From Paenibacillus sp. JNUCC-31 (lineage in GTDB: Bacteria > Bacillota > Bacilli > Paenibacillales > Paenibacillaceae), in the NCBI RefSeq assembly GCF_014844075.1, contig NZ_CP062165.1:4898001-4962000 (forward strand): DNA of 64,000 bases. Reading direction: 5' to 3'. This document shows positions 27,806 through 36,037 of this stretch, piece by piece; the first letter of the stretch is position 1, and each line of letters starts with the position of its first letter. The notes beneath the pieces are model-generated. The model worked only from the letters and a program-made list of their open reading frames with translations. It had not been told where the DNA came from and did no database searches. The position numbers were made by a program, and so were the translations under genes.

Positions 27806-30439
27806 ATGACTAGCCAAACCTTGGTGTTTTCGATGGATGCACAGTCCTTGGAGCGGATCGAGCAGAAGTTCCAGGAGAAGCTAAACTTTGCGGATGCCCG
27901 TAAAGATGAACTGTTTCATGTGTTTCAGCAGCCTTTAACTGAAGAAGAGGTATGGGCCTTGAAATATGTGTATGCCTACATGCCGGTAAACGACTTGGCT
28001 GATTATGATGGGGAATTGTTCCTCAGTCATGTGCGCCGGGCACTGGACATTCGCAAGCGTTTGCCTTGGGGGGAGCGTGTACCAGATCATCTGTTTCTGC
28101 ATTTTGTACTCCCCTATCGAATCAATACAGAGAATATTGAAGATTTCCGTGGCATTATCTTTGACGAGTTGGCTGACCGGACGGCGAAGTTATCCATGGC
28201 GGATGCCATTCTGGAGACCAATTACTGGTGTCATGAGAAAGCGACTTATATTGGCAGCGATCTGCGCACGATATCGCCGCTGACGATGATCCGGAATGCC
28301 CGCGGTCGATGCGGGGAGGAGTCCACGCTGGCAGTAGCCGCTCTCCGTAGCATCGGCATACCGGCACGTCAGGTCTACACACCGCGCTGGGCTCACTGTG
28401 ACAGCAACCATGCCTGGGTAGAAGCTTGGGCAGACGGTCAATGGTACTACATCGGGGCATGCGAGCCGGAAGCTGGATTGAATCAAGGATGGTTCAGTCC
28501 GCCAGCCCGCAGGGCCATGCTGATCAATACGAGGATTTTTGCCGACTATCCGGGACCAGAGGACATTACCCTTAATGAGAAGGGATTTACGGAGATTAAT
28601 TTGCTGGAGAACTATGCGCCTGCTCGTACGATCTGTGTAAAGGTGAAAAATGAGCAGGGAGAACCCGTGCCTGATGCGAGCGTTCGCTTCGAGCTGTACA
28701 ACACAGCGGAATTTTACCCGATCGCCGAAATCAAGACTGATGCACAGGGAGATGCTTCCTTTAAGACGGGTCATGGCGACCTATTAATTCGTGCGGTTAG
28801 TGGTGGCAAGTGGGGTGAAATTCTATTCAAAGCTCAGGATAGCGATCATGTTGAGATCGTGTTGGATTCATCAGAGCAACCAACAGGGAGCGTGGATTTT
28901 GATATGGTCCCTCCGCCTGAAGGGGAAGGAGAGGTCGCCACTGTGTTACCCGAAGAGAAGATTCAGGAACACAACCGTCGTCTGGAGGAAGGGGCGAAGA
29001 CCCGGAGCGGGTATGAGGGAACCTTCCTGAATGAGGAGGAGGCTTTCTCACTGGCTCAAGGGGTTGGACTACCCCAAGAACGTGTATGGGATATTCTTCA
29101 GAAGGCACGGGGGAACAGCCGTGAAATTGCAGCTTTCCTGAAGGAGCGTTCCGGTTCATACGGTGAGTGGCCGCTCCGGCTGTTGGAGTCGATGAATGAA
29201 AAAGATTTAATTGATACCTTTCGCCAGACGCTGGACGATCATCTGATCGGTGCGCTCTCGCAGCAAGGATCATGGGCGGAAGATACGTTCGTGAGATACA
29301 TTCTGTGTCCGCGGGTTTCCTATGAAATGCTGGTCCCTTATCGAGGTATATTCCAGAATGCCTTTTCGGCGGACGAGGCAGCAGCGTTCAGGGAGAATCC
29401 TTCGACGCTTGCCCGAATTCTTGCACAGGAGTATGAATACCATGAGGATCTCCCTAACCTGAAAGGCAAGGGAAACCCGGCAGGCACTTACAGCCTGATG
29501 AAGGGAGATCCGCAGTCGCTGGATATTCTGTTTGTGGCTGTATGCCGCAGTTTGGGGATTCCCTCCCGATTGCATCCAAGCGAGCAGAAACCACAGTACC
29601 TAAGTGACAGAGGGTGGGAGGATGCGGTATTCAGTCTCAGCTCACCTCCCAATCAGGAGAGTGCAAACTGGGGAATGCTTCAACTCCTCCGGGATTCAGG
29701 GGCTCCGCAGGATACCCCGGCAGCATCTTATGGCGAGAACTTCTCGTTTGCCCGTCTGGAAGATGGTGTCTACAAGACGTTGATATATCCTTATGGCAGC
29801 ACAGATGTCTATGGCGAGCCATATGAGATTGAACCAGGAGCTTATCGCTTAACGACTGGCATCCGTTTGAAAGATGGAGCGGTAAGAGTACGCTTCATTT
29901 ACTTTACCGTGCGTGCTGGAGACACTACGGAGGTTGTATTAACTTATCGAGAGACCGAGGTGAATATTCCTGTACTGGGCAAACTCGCACCAGGCAGTGT
30001 ATTGACCCGTCTGGATGGTTCAGAGGTGGTACTTCATGATCTTCTGGGATCAGAGGGGGCCGTTGCTGCGTGGATTGAACCAGAACGGGAGCCGACCAAG
30101 CATCTGATTCGTGAGCTGTGTGAGCTGGCTGAGCCGCTGGATAAGCTGGGCGTGCCAATCGTACTTGTGATCGGAGATACAGAATGGAACGCCTCCTTTG
30201 ACTCTGGGGCTTATCCGAAGCTGCCGGTACGTACGGTTTTTGTACGGGATTCCAGCTATGCATCCTTGTCCGGTTTCATTTCGAAGCCTGCAGCTCACGA
30301 AGCGGGCTATCCGCATCTGTTCGTGCTGGATAATCAGGATCAAATCCGTTATTCGGCGTCCGGGTACAAGATTGGTACAGGCAAGGAAGCTCTGCAGATT
30401 GCTGCTGCAATATCTCAATCATTGAATGGATCGGAGTGA
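27806..30439 (+). CDS. Large transglutaminase-fold protein with degenerate second core and thioredoxin-like C-terminus
   Basis: 877 residues, no signal peptide. A transglutaminase-like core lies at about 120-235: Cys169 in GRCGEES, the helix STLAVAALRSIGIPARQVY, and His202 in SNHAWVEAW; the usual third-site Asp appears replaced in WYYIGACEPE. Residues about 270-350 resemble a carboxypeptidase-regulatory beta domain. A second region (about 490-600) repeats the pattern LDILFVAVCRSLGIPSRL but has no active-site Cys. The last 150 residues look like a thioredoxin fold without CxxC. Peptide-N-glycanases and amidases use this core, so glycopeptide cleavage is a possible role; that is inference. AAGGAGTG precedes the ATG, tightly linked to both neighbours. 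Confidence 0.85.
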   Translation: MTSQTLVFSMDAQSLERIEQKFQEKLNFADARKDELFHVFQQPLTEEEVWALKYVYAYMPVNDLADYDGELFLSHVRRALDIRKRLPWGERVPDHLFLHFVLPYRINTENIEDFRGIIFDELADRTAKLSMADAILETNYWCHEKATYIGSDLRTISPLTMIRNARGRCGEESTLAVAALRSIGIPARQVYTPRWAHCDSNHAWVEAWADGQWYYIGACEPEAGLNQGWFSPPARRAMLINTRIFADYPGPEDITLNEKGFTEINLLENYAPARTICVKVKNEQGEPVPDASVRFELYNTAEFYPIAEIKTDAQGDASFKTGHGDLLIRAVSGGKWGEILFKAQDSDHVEIVLDSSEQPTGSVDFDMVPPPEGEGEVATVLPEEKIQEHNRRLEEGAKTRSGYEGTFLNEEEAFSLAQGVGLPQERVWDILQKARGNSREIAAFLKERSGSYGEWPLRLLESMNEKDLIDTFRQTLDDHLIGALSQQGSWAEDTFVRYILCPRVSYEMLVPYRGIFQNAFSADEAAAFRENPSTLARILAQEYEYHEDLPNLKGKGNPAGTYSLMKGDPQSLDILFVAVCRSLGIPSRLHPSEQKPQYLSDRGWEDAVFSLSSPPNQESANWGMLQLLRDSGAPQDTPAASYGENFSFARLEDGVYKTLIYPYGSTDVYGEPYEIEPGAYRLTTGIRLKDGAVRVRFIYFTVRAGDTTEVVLTYRETEVNIPVLGKLAPGSVLTRLDGSEVVLHDLLGSEGAVAAWIEPEREPTKHLIRELCELAEPLDKLGVPIVLVIGDTEWNASFDSGAYPKLPVRTVFVRDSSYASLSGFISKPAAHEAGYPHLFVLDNQDQIRYSASGYKIGTGKEALQIAAAISQSLNGSE

Positions 30440-30444
30440 AGAGG

Positions 30445-31491
30445 ATGACGAAATACATTGCTGCTGGTTATGTCGTCGATTCTGTTCTTCCCGACATGAC
30501 GGATGAGGATCTGTTGAAATTAACACATCTGAACGTAGCCTTTGGTCATGTCAAGAATGATGAAATCACCACCGAGCACCTACAGAACGGCGAGGTGGTT
30601 AGGAAAATCAAGCGGGAGCATCCGAATCTTAAGGTGCTGCTGTCTGTTGGTGGATGGAGTGCTGGCGGTTTCTCCGAAGCCGCCTCAACGCAAGCGGGGC
30701 GGGACAGCATGGCCGCATCGACGGTCCGGGTGCTGGAGAAATACCCTTTTGACGGAATTGATCTGGACTGGGAGTATCCATGTTACGGTGAAGCTGGCAT
30801 CGCATCCAGTCCTGATGATAAACGGAATTTCACCTTGCTTCTCAAGACGATCCGGGAGACTCTGGATGCGAAGGGCATTGAGGATGGCCGCCATTATCTG
30901 CTCACGATTGCGGCAGGGGCTGACCAATACTACGTAGATGGTACAGAGATGGCTGAGGTACAGCAGTACCTGGACTTTGTGCAGTTGATGACCTATGATA
31001 TGCGCGGCGGCTTTCAGGTTCTGACCGGACATCATACGAATCTGTATACGCCAACCGGAGATCTGTTCCGAATCAGTACGGATGCTTCCGTGAACCTGTT
31101 CATCCGTGCTGGCGTCCCGAAGGAGAAGATCGTTATCGGTGCCGCGTTTTACTCACGTGTATGGACTGAGGTTCCGGACCGAAACCACGGTCTCCACCAA
31201 ATGGCCGGCAGCACAGGCGGCTACGGTCCGGCATTTGCCGAGCTGGAAGCAAAGTACATCAACAAGAATGGTTACGTTCGTTATTGGGATGATGAAGCGT
31301 GCGCACCGTTTCTATTCAATGGGACCAGCCTAATTTCTTATGATGATGAAGAATCAATCCAGTGCAAATGCGATTACGTGAAGGATCAAGGCCTGGCCGG
31401 GATCATGTTCTGGGAATACGGCTGTGATCCTACCCACCGTTTGCTGGGTGCAATGCATCAAGGGCTCCAAGGTATTTCGGCTGCAAAATAG
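30445..31491 (+). CDS. GH18 glycosidase (chitinase or endo-beta-N-acetylglucosaminidase type), cytoplasmic
   Basis: 348 residues, a bare TIM barrel. It has LKVLLSVGGWSAGGF near 64-78 and the catalytic DGIDLDWEYP with Glu near 110; the MTYDMRGGF and MFWEYGCD motifs close the substrate site. GH18 enzymes cut at N-acetylglucosamine with substrate assistance. There is no signal peptide or binding module, so this is an intracellular enzyme rather than a classic secreted chitinase. ATG 30445 follows GGAG with 8-base spacing; a GTG at 30436 overlapping the previous stop is possible. Last gene of the locus, followed by a terminator. Confidence 0.92.
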   Translation: MTKYIAAGYVVDSVLPDMTDEDLLKLTHLNVAFGHVKNDEITTEHLQNGEVVRKIKREHPNLKVLLSVGGWSAGGFSEAASTQAGRDSMAASTVRVLEKYPFDGIDLDWEYPCYGEAGIASSPDDKRNFTLLLKTIRETLDAKGIEDGRHYLLTIAAGADQYYVDGTEMAEVQQYLDFVQLMTYDMRGGFQVLTGHHTNLYTPTGDLFRISTDASVNLFIRAGVPKEKIVIGAAFYSRVWTEVPDRNHGLHQMAGSTGGYGPAFAELEAKYINKNGYVRYWDDEACAPFLFNGTSLISYDDEESIQCKCDYVKDQGLAGIMFWEYGCDPTHRLLGAMHQGLQGISAAK

Positions 31492-31548
31492 AAGAAACTC
31501 GGCGTACGAAGTCGTTTGGATCGCTCAAAAAGTGAACTTGAAAATACG

Positions 31549-31598
31549 AAAGAGGATGTCCCATAAGTCATGAATATGACGAGGGCATCCTCTTTTAG
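31549..31598 (+). terminator. Terminator after the GH18 gene
   Basis: AAAGAGGATGTCC pairs with GGGCATCCTCTTTT (31583-31596), loop about 20 bases, T-rich 3' arm. Confidence 0.8.
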
Positions 31599-31603
31599 CG
31601 TTA

Positions 31604-31812
31604 TTTTGTTTTAATGAACCTGACACACGCTATTCGCTCCCATTTGCCCAGATCTGAGATCTAACGAATCACAAAGACGTTATTTCGTCGATTCACTTGA
31701 TCGTTTAGGTTTTGAAGCCCTTTTATGACGAAATAGCGTTACTGAGGTTCGTTAAATCTTGCAACCGTTGATGATCCGCCTTTTAAGGTACGGTAGGTTC
31801 GTTAGCGCTTGG
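31604..31812. repeat. Four-motif intergenic repeat, copy B
   Basis: Motifs at 31612-31618 (TAATGAA, one change), 31662-31668 (TAACGAA), 31748-31754 and 31798-31804 (TTCGTTA). Spacings are 50, 86 and 50 bp, identical to copy A. The GACGTTATTTCGTCG and GACGAAATAGCG stretches next to the inner motifs match the CGCTATTTCG part of the unit. It lies between the convergent ends of the GH18 and AraC-sensor genes. Confidence 0.85.
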
Positions 31813-31865
31813 AGCGAGGCGGAATTCCTTTTGAGACAGTCCCTTCTATTTATTCAGTGAATCCT

Positions 31866-34166
31866 TTATCCAAGACATTCCTCGTCGTCATCATCCGGTG
31901 AGTCAGCAGAGTCGTTGGGACGGTGCATTTTGCGGTACTGTCCAGGTGTGTAGCCTGTCTCTTTCTTGAATTTACGAATGAAGTTCGGTGTGTCCAGATA
32001 ACCGACGCGCGTGATGATATCTTTTAATGGGTCGGTTGTATGCAACAGTAGCCGAATGACCTCATCCATCCGTTTCTGCCAAATATATTGGGTGAAATTC
32101 ATGCCGATCTTTTCTTTGAAGGAACGACTGAAATACGAGGAAGAGATCGTGAATTTGGATGAGATCGTACCCAGACTGAGATCATAATCCGAGAAATTGG
32201 CATCAATATAAGCAACGATTTCATCCATCAGGGAACTTTCTTCCGTCTCGCTCTTCGCCTCGACATGAGCACAGATTTCGGCGGCAAGTCCTGCCAGTTT
32301 TTTCTCCAAATCCTCCAACGAATCGTAGGAGGTGATCCTTGGAAGTTGATTAACGACGTGATGAATGCCAAGTTCCGAAGCCGTTTTGAGCATCGTATTC
32401 AGAATATCAAAGCAGATGCAGCGCAGCAGCGGTACAGACGGCATTTCGGATTTCAAGGTATTCAACGCAGTTGATACCATCTGAACCGCCACATCGTAAC
32501 TGCCCTGTTTCAAGCTCTGATCCAGCTTAAGCAGCACATCCTTAGGTACCCAGAAGGAAGAATCCTGTTCACTAGAGCCGGAAAGGGCGTTGAAGAAGGT
32601 GCTGCTGCCCTGTCCATGCAGCATGGATGCTTCCAGAGCGGTTGATGCCTCGATGTAGGATTGATTCAACTGCTCTGGATAACTATACCGATTGCCTATT
32701 CCGATTGCAGGCGCAACGCCGGTGTGTTCTGTCACCATCCATTGCAGTTGTGCAGCGATAGGCTCCATACGGGCATTCAAGCTGGCTTCATGCCCGATTT
32801 CGGCATCAAATCCGACAATGAGGGCCAATTGGTCAGCCTGTGGAAGCTCGACGCCGTATGCATAGGCGGACAACTCCGGCAGTTCCACATCATTCATCAG
32901 CTGCATAACCGTACGCTGTTCAGGGTTATCCCCGATGGGAAAAGCATGCATTTCCCAGCCCATAGTCATGACAAAATAATGGGATCGGTTGAAGTGTATG
33001 CCGAGCTTGTCCGTAAACTCGGAGGGAAATTCTCCAGTATGACCATGTTTCAGCAGCATGAGCAGAATATGATTGCGAGCATAGGGTTCCTGAAGGTCCA
33101 CGCGTTGACTGTAATCGTGCAATGTCTTCTTGATCCATTCCAGCTCGTTGGTGGTTGTGGACGTATCAGGATCGTTCTTCAACCGTATGAACTCCATTAA
33201 GTCTGAAATCGGATGATATTGTCGACGGGCCAACATAATCGCAAGGATGGTACCCATCGTTACCACGAAGGAGAAAACAAGGATAATAAAGGTGCGAATA
33301 TGAACAATTCGGCTAAAAAATTGGTTGCTTGGCATAGCAGTAACATAGGTCCAGCCAGCGTCGGATTTGACGGATACAACCGAATGCGGTTCTTGATTTA
33401 AAGAGAGACTGTGGGTTCCCGGCTCAAGTTCAAACAGAGATTTGACTTCCTGTTCGGTAATGGTTTCCCCTTTATAATTGGCGGCCAGCACCTGCCCATA
33501 ATTATCGAAAATATAAGTCATCCCATGGTAGTCGCTGAGAATGGAATCAATCAATCCGGTCAGATTGGACTCGTGAATCAAGTACATGACAGTGCCGTGG
33601 GCGGGCGTATTATTAGGTGCAATCGGTACAAGGTAGGCCAGCATGGAATTGGGTACTTTGGTTCCTTGAACGACTTGCTCGGCTGGTCGTATCGTGGGGA
33701 ACTGAACGTTATTCAAATCCCGGATCATGTCCGTTTTGTTCCATGTATTAAATTTGTAGCGGCCCGTGAATACATCCAGGTTTTCAGAGCCCTGAGACGA
33801 GTAGATGCTATCATCTCCGCGGAAGAACAGAAATAGTTCATCGATAATGGAACTGGTCGCCTTGTATTTGACCAAGGCACTAATCGATTCCCTGCTATAG
33901 TAGGGATGGTGGGTCCAATAACGGGTTAGCTGCTCATCGTAGGCGATACGAAATGCAATGTCCTGCAATTCTTTCATGCGGTCATCAATGACCGTTTTTG
34001 CTTGGGTCAACTGATTGACATTGGTCTGTTCGATCTCTGAACGGAGCGTGTCCACAGCATTGTGATAAATAATAATAGTTAATATAACAAGAGGGATAAG
34101 GAAAATGGAGATATAGGATAGTGTGTACTTAAGCAGAAGCTTGGACTTGAAGTGATTCCATTTCAT
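31866..34166 (-). CDS. Membrane-anchored AraC-family sensor regulator
   Basis: 766 residues. TM helix at about 12-34, a large extracytoplasmic region (about 35-290, dCache-like, beginning YHNAVDTLRSEIEQTNVNQLTQAK), a second TM at about 290-312, a cytoplasmic linker of about 330 residues, and a C-terminal AraC HTH pair at about 655-745 (LGTISSKFTISSSYFSRSFKEKIG, then GYLDTPNFIRKFKKETGYTPGQYR). Such one-piece sensor-regulators are common beside sugar-uptake genes in Paenibacillus and activate them on sensing extracellular oligosaccharide or a loaded binding protein. It follows the binding protein and GH43 genes in the same direction but with a 338-bp gap, so it probably has its own promoter. 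Confidence 0.92.
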   Translation of the reverse strand: MKWNHFKSKLLLKYTLSYISIFLIPLVILTIIIYHNAVDTLRSEIEQTNVNQLTQAKTVIDDRMKELQDIAFRIAYDEQLTRYWTHHPYYSRESISALVKYKATSSIIDELFLFFRGDDSIYSSQGSENLDVFTGRYKFNTWNKTDMIRDLNNVQFPTIRPAEQVVQGTKVPNSMLAYLVPIAPNNTPAHGTVMYLIHESNLTGLIDSILSDYHGMTYIFDNYGQVLAANYKGETITEQEVKSLFELEPGTHSLSLNQEPHSVVSVKSDAGWTYVTAMPSNQFFSRIVHIRTFIILVFSFVVTMGTILAIMLARRQYHPISDLMEFIRLKNDPDTSTTTNELEWIKKTLHDYSQRVDLQEPYARNHILLMLLKHGHTGEFPSEFTDKLGIHFNRSHYFVMTMGWEMHAFPIGDNPEQRTVMQLMNDVELPELSAYAYGVELPQADQLALIVGFDAEIGHEASLNARMEPIAAQLQWMVTEHTGVAPAIGIGNRYSYPEQLNQSYIEASTALEASMLHGQGSSTFFNALSGSSEQDSSFWVPKDVLLKLDQSLKQGSYDVAVQMVSTALNTLKSEMPSVPLLRCICFDILNTMLKTASELGIHHVVNQLPRITSYDSLEDLEKKLAGLAAEICAHVEAKSETEESSLMDEIVAYIDANFSDYDLSLGTISSKFTISSSYFSRSFKEKIGMNFTQYIWQKRMDEVIRLLLHTTDPLKDIITRVGYLDTPNFIRKFKKETGYTPGQYRKMHRPNDSADSPDDDDEECLG

Positions 34167-34504
34167 ATCTGCAACCTCCCGTTTTTCTTTAGAGCTGCAG
34201 CGATAGCGCTCTCATAAAGACAGTGAAGTATTACCATGATGCCGAGCTGCTAGGTGTTCCTACTAAAAATATTAGGAGAACTTCTCTAATAAATCAATGA
34301 ATCTTTTCTGAGATTTAAGGGGAGTCATGCGGAACGTTTCTTGAGAGAATCGATGTATATAACCATAGCAAAATCCCCTTCGAGTTCACTCCTTTCCTTA
34401 TGTTACCACACAAGGCTTTTTAAAGAGTATCAACTTGAAGGGGATGATTTTAATAGAGGTTATATTGTAGTTTGTACATTTATATTCGAAGGTCACACCA
34501 TTTT
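34167..34504. other. Gap between GH43 stop and AraC-sensor start
   Basis: 338 bp with no gene, no clear terminator and no repeat of the types seen elsewhere. A weak cre-like sequence (12 of 14, minus strand, near 34200-34214) was noted but not called. Confidence 0.4.
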
Positions 34505-36028
34505 TTAATCCAGTGGTTCATAATCAAACCAATCGAACAGACTGGGTGCACCTTCTCCTGATGGATTGTGAGCATACATGGCGATGATGATTCCTGTGAA
34601 GCCACCCGCCACTTCAGTAGAGAGCAGATGTGTTTCGCCAGAGCCGAGTACAGTGCCAGTTGTTGAGCTTTGCTGTACGGAGAAAGTGAAAGTATCACGC
34701 TGGGCCTGGATCTGTAATATTACAGGTCCTGCTTCGCAATCTTGAATTTCCTCGGCTCTTAATGAACCGACCGTTCGCCGGAATATCATTTTTTTGTGAC
34801 CTTCTACCCGCGTAATAGCCAAATCATAATGATATTTCTCATTCATGTGGACTGTCAATCCCGCTTCGTCGCCATTGTGGGTTGGCTCAAAGTTCAGTTT
34901 GGCAGCGATGTTGCATAAAAAATGGCTTAAGCGACGACCGACAAAGGCGGGATTTCCACCATCATTGAGAGACGTAGAGTTCCCTCGCAGGACAAGGTGG
35001 CCCGGGTGTTCTGTGAGGGACCAGCTGCCAGGGGCCGGATTTCGCAGGAAGAGCCAGTCCAGACCAAGTGTGGACCCTTTGAAATCATCCCGAATTGCTT
35101 TGCGGGGCCACTGGACTTCAGGCAGCTTCGGCCCGGTCATGACAGGCTCGATATGTCCGTCATGACCGATTACAGGCCATCCGTCACTTGTCCAGTTCAC
35201 AGGTGCGAGGAACGTCTCACGCCCCAAATGATGCCGCATGGGATAGGATGCAGGACGAATTCCAAGGCATACCGCCCACCAGCTCCCGTCATGTGCTTGA
35301 ACCAGATCCGCATGGCCAGTGGCATGAATACTGCTTTTCATGCTTCGGTTTGACAGGATCGGATTATGTGGGCAGGGAACGAAAGGCCCGTAGGGATCGG
35401 TGCTTCGCGCAATGGTTTCCATATGCCCGTATTCGGTCCCCCCCTCGGCAATCATTAGATAATAGAAACTTTTTATTTTGTAGAGATGTGGGGCCTCGGG
35501 TGCAGCACCACCGGTGCCTTTCCAGATGAATTGGCTCTCCGTCAGTCTATGCCCCGTCAAGATGTCAATTTCACACTGGTAGATTCCTTCACCCTCAGCG
35601 CCATTACAGGCCGATTGAAAGTATGTGCGACCATCATCATCGAAGAATAGGGAGGGGTCTATACCATCCTGGGCAACAAAAATGGGCTCAGACCATGGTC
35701 CTTCAGGTTGCCTGCTCCGTACATAGAAATTGCCGCCTGCACTTACATTGGTGGTCGTCATGTAGAACCAGCCATCATGGTGCCGTATGGTCGGTGCATA
35801 AATGCCACCGGAGCTGCCCGCTTTGGCGAGTGGAAGCTGTTCGACAGAAGTGAGAACATGGCCGATCTGGCGCCAATTCACAAGATCTTTGCTGTGAAAA
35901 AGGGGTACACCCGGGAAATATTCAAACGTGCTGGTTACCAGATAATAGTCCTCGTCAACCCGACAGATGCTGGGATCAGGATAGAAGCCTGGAATTACCG
36001 GATTAGTATAGTTCTTCATGTTCTTCAT
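34505..36028 (-). CDS. GH43 beta-xylosidase/arabinofuranosidase, cytoplasmic
   Basis: 507 residues, no signal peptide. A five-bladed propeller with GH43 residues: base Asp in NPVIPGFYPDPSICRV near 19, pKa-modulating Asp in QDGIDPSLFFDD near 126, and acid Glu in GAAPEAPHLYK near 180, plus IHATGHADLV. A concanavalin-like C-terminal domain (about 315-505) is typical of the XynB/XylB group. It acts on short xylo- or arabino-oligosaccharides inside the cell. The start uses AGGAG six bases upstream and lies 9 bp after the binding-protein stop, so the two are co-transcribed. Confidence 0.92.
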   Translation of the reverse strand: MKNMKNYTNPVIPGFYPDPSICRVDEDYYLVTSTFEYFPGVPLFHSKDLVNWRQIGHVLTSVEQLPLAKAGSSGGIYAPTIRHHDGWFYMTTTNVSAGGNFYVRSRQPEGPWSEPIFVAQDGIDPSLFFDDDGRTYFQSACNGAEGEGIYQCEIDILTGHRLTESQFIWKGTGGAAPEAPHLYKIKSFYYLMIAEGGTEYGHMETIARSTDPYGPFVPCPHNPILSNRSMKSSIHATGHADLVQAHDGSWWAVCLGIRPASYPMRHHLGRETFLAPVNWTSDGWPVIGHDGHIEPVMTGPKLPEVQWPRKAIRDDFKGSTLGLDWLFLRNPAPGSWSLTEHPGHLVLRGNSTSLNDGGNPAFVGRRLSHFLCNIAAKLNFEPTHNGDEAGLTVHMNEKYHYDLAITRVEGHKKMIFRRTVGSLRAEEIQDCEAGPVILQIQAQRDTFTFSVQQSSTTGTVLGSGETHLLSTEVAGGFTGIIIAMYAHNPSGEGAPSLFDWFDYEPLD

Positions 36029-36037
36029 GTTGTGCTC

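Noticed and set aside
34200..34214. cre-like site before the membrane AraC sensor
   Set aside because: Only 12 of 14 positions match, including changes in core positions.
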